A program made the position numbers and the translations under genes. The notes below the pieces were generated by a model. It did no database searches. It was not told the origin of the DNA and was given only the letters and a program-made list of their open reading frames with translations. From Gemmiger sp. An120 (GTDB taxonomy: Bacteria; Bacillota; Clostridia; Oscillospirales; Ruminococcaceae), in the NCBI RefSeq assembly GCF_002160955.1, contig NZ_NFLN01000001.1, forward strand, positions 310,001-374,000: DNA of 64,000 bases, read 5' to 3'. Below, one piece after another: positions 60,737 through 64,000 of the stretch; position 1 is the first letter of the stretch, and each line of letters opens with the position of its first letter.

Positions 60737-60843
60737 GCGTTAGTGTCCGCTGGCACCACCAGCGGGGTTAATGTTATCATTAAACGGACGGTCCTCTGCC
60801 GCTCTGCGGGCATGAACGTCACAAAAAAATGGAGGATCATCAA
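60737..60843 (+). promoter_or_regulatory. structured leader of rplS (ribosomal protein leader)
   Basis: The ~105-nt leader contains GTCCG (60747-60751) that can pair with CGGAC (60785-60789), an inner CGCTGG/CCAGCG stem, and a second GCCGCTCTGCGGGC stem-loop before the ribosome binding site. Firmicutes L19 leaders are known autoregulatory RNAs; family membership here is by position and shape only. Confidence 0.5.
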
Positions 60844-61185
60844 ATGGACGCAATGAAGATTATCACCGAGGGCATGATCAAGGCCGACCAGCCCAAGTTC
60901 GAAGTGGGCGACACCGTTCGCGTGTCCGTCCGCATCAAGGAAGGCGAGCGTGAGCGTATCCAGGCTTTCGAGGGCACTGTGATCGCGAAGAAGCACGGCG
61001 GCGTCGCCGAGACCTTCACCGTTCGCCGCACTTCCTACGGCGTAGGTGTGGAGCGTGTGTTCCCCATCAACTCGCCCTTCGTTGAGAAGGTTGAGGTCAT
61101 CCGCCGCGGTAAGGTTCGTCGCGCGAAGCTGTTCTATCTGCGCGGTCGTACCGGCAAGGCTGCCAAGGTCAAAGAGCAGATCTGA
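60844..61185 (+). CDS. rplS: 50S ribosomal protein L19
   Basis: 113 residues from ATG 60844, with GGAGGATC upstream; the in-frame ATG 60829 would sit before that site. Signature [32 protein letters not shown] and the closing [36 protein letters not shown]19 lies at the 30S-50S interface. As in other Firmicutes, lepB, rbgA and rnhB follow. Confidence 0.98.
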   Translation: MDAMKIITEGMIKADQPKFEVGDTVRVSVRIKEGERERIQAFEGTVIAKKHGGVAETFTVRRTSYGVGVERVFPINSPFVEKVEVIRRGKVRRAKLFYLRGRTGKAAKVKEQI

Positions 61186-61196
61186 TCATTGCAGGA

Positions 61197-61226
61197 AAGG
61201 GACGACAATATGTTGTCCCTTTTTTG
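61197..61226 (+). terminator. terminator after rplS
   Basis: GGGACGACA (61199-61207) and TGTTGTCCC (61211-61219) pair with one G-T, then T6. Confidence 0.85.
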
Positions 61227-61274
61227 TTTATTCCGCGCTTTTACGCGGTTTTGTGGGAAAGAAGGTGTCTGTGC

Positions 61275-61826
61275 ATGAAAACGAATCGCAGCCAGAGCAA
61301 CGCGGAGCTGCTGGAATGGTATGACGCGCTGATCTTTGCGCTGGCCGTTCTGGTGATCGTGTTTGTGTTTTTCGTCCGCGCCGTGGCGGTGGACGGCATT
61401 TCCATGGAGCCCACGCTCCAGGGTGGTGACCGGCTTCTTGTGCAGAGCATCGGCTACACCCCTCAGCGGGGCGATGTGGTGGTGATCGACGGCTACATCA
61501 ACTACGGCAAGCCGCTGGTTAAGCGGGTGATCGGCCTGGGCGGCGATGTGGTAGACATCGATGCCGCCACCGGTGCGGTCACGGTCAACGGTGAGGTGCT
61601 GGACGAGCCCTATATCAACAATCAGACCACCATCAACGGGGACGTGACCTTCCCCTACACGGTTCCCAAGGGATGCCTGTTTGTAATGGGGGACAACCGG
61701 CAGCACTCTTCCGACAGCCGGACCAGCAAGATCGGCTGTATTGACGAGCGGGATGTGCTGGGTAAGGTGGTATTCCGCTTTTTCCCCTGGAGAAGCTTGG
61801 AGGAATCGAGTAACAATGTCAAATGA
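61275..61826 (+). CDS. lepB: signal peptidase I
   Basis: 183 residues from ATG 61275. One N-terminal membrane segment (about 18-36), catalytic Ser43 in SMEPTLQGGDR, general base Lys84 in PLVKRVIGLGGD, and the box MGDNRQHSSDSR. It removes signal peptides of secreted proteins at the outer face of the membrane. The end overlaps rbgA by 11 bp. Confidence 0.96.
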   Translation: MKTNRSQSNAELLEWYDALIFALAVLVIVFVFFVRAVAVDGISMEPTLQGGDRLLVQSIGYTPQRGDVVVIDGYINYGKPLVKRVIGLGGDVVDIDAATGAVTVNGEVLDEPYINNQTTINGDVTFPYTVPKGCLFVMGDNRQHSSDSRTSKIGCIDERDVLGKVVFRFFPWRSLEESSNNVK

Positions 61827-62709
61827 ACAGATCAACCGGCGCCAGATCCAGTGGTTTCCCGGCCATATGGCCAAAACCCTGCGCATCATGGAAGCGGATA
61901 TCCGCCATGTGGACGCGGTTCTGCAGCTTCTGGATGCCCGGATCCCGGCCAGCAGCCTGAACCCGGAGATCCAGCGTATCACCCGGGGCAAGCCCCATCT
62001 GTATGTGCTGAATAAGGCGGATCTGGCCGATCCGGCCGTTACAGCCCGCTGGGTAAAGTATTTCCAGTCCCAGGGCGAAGGCTGTGTGGCGATTACCGCC
62101 CGCCAGCGCGGCGGTGCGGCAGCGGTGCGGGCGGCCATTGAAAAGGAACTGTCCGACCTGATGCAGCGCCGTGCGGTGCGCGGCATGGCGGGCGCCCGGC
62201 TGCGTGTTATGGTGGTGGGCATCCCCAATGTGGGCAAATCCACCTTTATCAACAGCTTTGCCGGCTCCGTCCGAGCCAAAGCGGCGGACAAGCCGGGCGT
62301 AACCCGGGGCAAGCAGTGGGTCACCGTGGGCAACTTCGACCTGCTGGATATGCCCGGCGTGCTCTGGAAAAAGTTTGATTCCCTGGAAACCGCCACCAAC
62401 CTGGCGTTTATCGGTTCCATCAAGGACGATATCCTGGACATCGAGGAGCTGGCCATGGGTCTGCTGGCCCAGATGAGCCGCATGTATCCGCAGATGCTGG
62501 CCCAGCGGTATAAGCTGACCGAAGAGGAGCTGGCACTGGATCCCTGGGAGTTGCTGCAGGCAATCGGCCGCCGTCGCGGCATGCTGATCAGCGGCGGGGA
62601 AGTGAACACCGAGCGGGCGGCCATCATGCTGGTGGACGAGTTCCGCGCCAGCAAGTGGGGCCGTATCTCGCTGGAAGCCCCTCCCTCCCGGACGGAGGTG
62701 GCGGAATGA
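61816..62709 (+). CDS. rbgA: ribosome biogenesis GTPase RbgA (YlqF)
   Basis: 297 residues from ATG 61816. Opens with IQWFPGHMAKTLR. The GTPase is circularly permuted: NKAD (G4, about 72) precedes GIPNVGKST (G1, about 135) and DMPG (G3, about 178). It drives late 50S subunit assembly. Overlaps at both ends with lepB and rnhB indicate an operon. Confidence 0.96.
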   Translation: MSNEQINRRQIQWFPGHMAKTLRIMEADIRHVDAVLQLLDARIPASSLNPEIQRITRGKPHLYVLNKADLADPAVTARWVKYFQSQGEGCVAITARQRGGAAAVRAAIEKELSDLMQRRAVRGMAGARLRVMVVGIPNVGKSTFINSFAGSVRAKAADKPGVTRGKQWVTVGNFDLLDMPGVLWKKFDSLETATNLAFIGSIKDDILDIEELAMGLLAQMSRMYPQMLAQRYKLTEEELALDPWELLQAIGRRRGMLISGGEVNTERAAIMLVDEFRASKWGRISLEAPPSRTEVAE

Positions 62710-63332
62710 TGGATGAAAAGCAGCTTGCCCGCTATGAATTTGACGCGCAGATCCGGGCAGAGCACGGGATTTTCTGCGGCGTGGACGAAGCGGGCCGCGG
62801 CCCTCTGTGCGGGCCGGTCTGCTGTGCGGCGGTAATTCTGGACCCGGAACATCCCATCGAGGGGATCAACGATTCCAAGAAACTCAGCGAAAAAAAGCGC
62901 GAAGCGCTGTACGAGGAAATCTGCGCCCATGCGCTGGCGTACAGCATTGTGTCGGTTGGCCCGGAGATCATCGACCGGGACAACATCCTGTGGGCAACCA
63001 TGGGCGGGATGCGGCAGGCCGTGGAGGGCCTGTTGGTAGCGCCGGCCTTTGCCCTGATCGACGGCAACCGCTGCCCGCCTGAACTGGCAATCCCGGCAGC
63101 GGCGCAGGTCAAGGGGGACGCGGTCAGCGCCAGCATCGGCGCGGCTTCCATTCTGGCCAAGGTCACCCGTGACCGGTACATGAAGCAGCTGGACGCGGAG
63201 TTTCCCCAGTACCAGCTGGCCAAACATAAGGGCTATCCCACCAAACTGCATTATGAACTGATTGCGCAGTACGGCATTCAGCCGTTTTACCGCCGCAGCT
63301 TTCTGAAAAAGCAGGGCTACTGGCATGAATAG
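62706..63332 (+). CDS. rnhB: ribonuclease HII
   Basis: 208 residues from ATG 62706 (ATGA overlap with rbgA; the next codon is also ATG). Catalytic Asp27-Glu28 in CGVDEAGRGPLCGP, plus DSKKLSEKKRE, the second Asp in FALIDGN and SIGAASILAKVTRD. It cuts RNA in RNA-DNA hybrids, including single ribonucleotides in DNA. Confidence 0.97.
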   Translation: MMDEKQLARYEFDAQIRAEHGIFCGVDEAGRGPLCGPVCCAAVILDPEHPIEGINDSKKLSEKKREALYEEICAHALAYSIVSVGPEIIDRDNILWATMGGMRQAVEGLLVAPAFALIDGNRCPPELAIPAAAQVKGDAVSASIGAASILAKVTRDRYMKQLDAEFPQYQLAKHKGYPTKLHYELIAQYGIQPFYRRSFLKKQGYWHE

Positions 63333-63690
63333 TGCAGAGCTGGGCCGCCGGGGTGAGGACGCGGCGGCCCGCTGGTACCAGAAACAGGGCTTTGCCATCG
63401 TGGCACGCAATTTCCGCACCCGGATGGGGGAGTTGGATCTGGTGGCAGCCCGGGGTAACCTGCTGGTTATCGCGGAGGTCAAAACCCGCAGCGGCGACGC
63501 CGGATTCGGCGCACCCGCGGAAGCGGTGGACCGGCATAAGCAGCAGCGGCTTATCCGGGCGGCACAGCTGTTTTTGCAGCGCTGCCCGGAATATGCCGAA
63601 TATGCCGTGCGCTTTGACGTGGCAGAGGTAACGCCCGGCCTGCTGGGGCTTCGGGTGCGGTGCATCTGCGGGGCGTTTGAGTGCGAATGA
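63325..63690 (+). CDS. yraN: YraN/UPF0102 family endonuclease-like protein
   Basis: 121 residues, 8-bp overlap with rnhB. Signature LGRRGEDAAARWYQKQGFAIVARNFRTRMGELDLVAARGNLLVIAEVKTR: the GELDLV...EVKTR residues match the PD-(D/E)xK nuclease core. Function is not established; it almost always follows rnhB. Confidence 0.94.
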   Translation: MNSAELGRRGEDAAARWYQKQGFAIVARNFRTRMGELDLVAARGNLLVIAEVKTRSGDAGFGAPAEAVDRHKQQRLIRAAQLFLQRCPEYAEYAVRFDVAEVTPGLLGLRVRCICGAFECE

Positions 63691-63696
63691 AAAAAG

Positions 63697-63722
63697 CCGG
63701 GCACAGGGCCCGGATTATCAGA
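63697..63722 (+). terminator. weak terminator after yraN
   Basis: CCGGGC and GCCCGG (between 63697 and 63713) with a 5-nt loop, followed by ATTAT rather than a clean T run. Confidence 0.45.
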
Positions 63723-63737
63723 CAGGAGGGGTTTAGT

Positions 63738-64000
63738 ATGGAGTTTTGCAGTACCAGAAACAGTAATCTGCGGGTGAGCGCCTCCCAGGCGATCGCCCAG
63801 GGCCTTTCGGCAGAGGGCGGCCTGTTTGTTCCCTGTGAGTTTCCGCAGGTGGATGCCCGGGAGCTGTGCGGGCTGGCGTATCCGGCGCTGGCACGTCGCG
63901 TGCTGGCCGCGTTCCTGACCGATTACGATCCGGGCCAGCTGGAAGAGTTTGCCCGCCAGGTCTATGGCGAGCCGTTCGGCGGCAAAGCCGGCCATCTTGC
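63738..64000 (+). CDS. thrC: threonine synthase, N-terminal part (cut by window end)
   Basis: 87 codons remain from ATG 63738, with AGGAGGGG 7 nt upstream. The start MEFCSTRNSNLRVSASQAIAQGLSAEGGLFVP is that of the threonine synthase N-terminal domain, which converts O-phosphohomoserine to threonine with PLP. The catalytic lysine lies beyond the window. No T-box or other leader is seen in the 45 bp upstream. Confidence 0.9.
   Translation, partial: MEFCSTRNSNLRVSASQAIAQGLSAEGGLFVPCEFPQVDARELCGLAYPALARRVLAAFLTDYDPGQLEEFARQVYGEPFGGKAGHL

Noticed and set aside
61134-63995. Long minus-strand open frame opposite lepB-rbgA-rnhB-yraN
   Set aside because: Antisense shadow across four well-identified genes, with no ribosome binding site and no family motif.

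Overview
The window reads as chromosome of a gut Clostridia (Oscillospiraceae/Ruminococcaceae), most like the Faecalibacterium-Subdoligranulum-Gemmiger group. This is inferred from the GC-rich coding sequence with Firmicutes-type ribosome binding sites, a SCIFF peptide and its maturase, a bile salt hydrolase, a T-box leader, a yybP-ykoY-type manganese leader, and the miaB-ymcA-mutS-mutL-miaA and sepF-ylmH-divIVA-ileS-lspA gene orders. I saw no insertion sequence, prophage, CRISPR array, tRNA or rRNA.

Region 1 (1-9.7 kb): the end of a polytopic membrane protein; the SCIFF precursor and its radical SAM/SPASM maturase with a terminator between them; recD2 and a comF-like gene with overlapping codons; a stand-alone MreB-family gene; and a polysaccharide pair (membrane-bound nucleotide-sugar dehydratase and phosphoglycosyl transferase) behind a leader terminator.

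Region 2 (9.6-18 kb) is the most interesting part. A PrpR-type sigma-54 activator gene lies between a divergent L-cysteine desulfidase gene and a downstream set comprising a MalY/PatB-type C-S lyase, an amino-acid/cation symporter and RidA. Both the desulfidase and the C-S lyase have a -24/-12 promoter, and each has an AATTGGT repeat cluster about 110-170 bp upstream. This suggests one regulon for beta-elimination of sulfur amino acids, with RidA removing 2-aminoacrylate. Next comes a T-box leader in front of a BASS-family sodium symporter.

Region 3 (18-32 kb): a BlaI/M56 repressor-antirepressor pair; glutamine-dependent NAD synthase; an esterase; mntP with its manganese riboswitch; a VanRS-like two-component pair; bile salt hydrolase with a DUF308 membrane protein; a membrane c-di-GMP phosphodiesterase coupled to a DUF1848 protein; and a pseudouridine synthase.

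Region 4 (32-48 kb): radC, uvrB, uvrA, miaB, ymcA, mutS, mutL and miaA (DNA repair and tRNA modification), then a HlyD-like membrane protein, sepF and ylmH. Region 5 (48-64 kb): divIVA, ileS, lspA, rluD, a Cof-type phosphatase, a ComEA-like protein, ppk1, an M23/M50 pair resembling SpoIVFA/SpoIVFB, a B12-binding radical SAM protein with its DUF2344 partner, rplS behind a structured leader, lepB, rbgA, rnhB, yraN and the start of thrC. Most genes run on the + strand; minus-strand genes lie between about 9.7 and 32.2 kb. Promoters, terminators and start codons were read by eye and are predictions.
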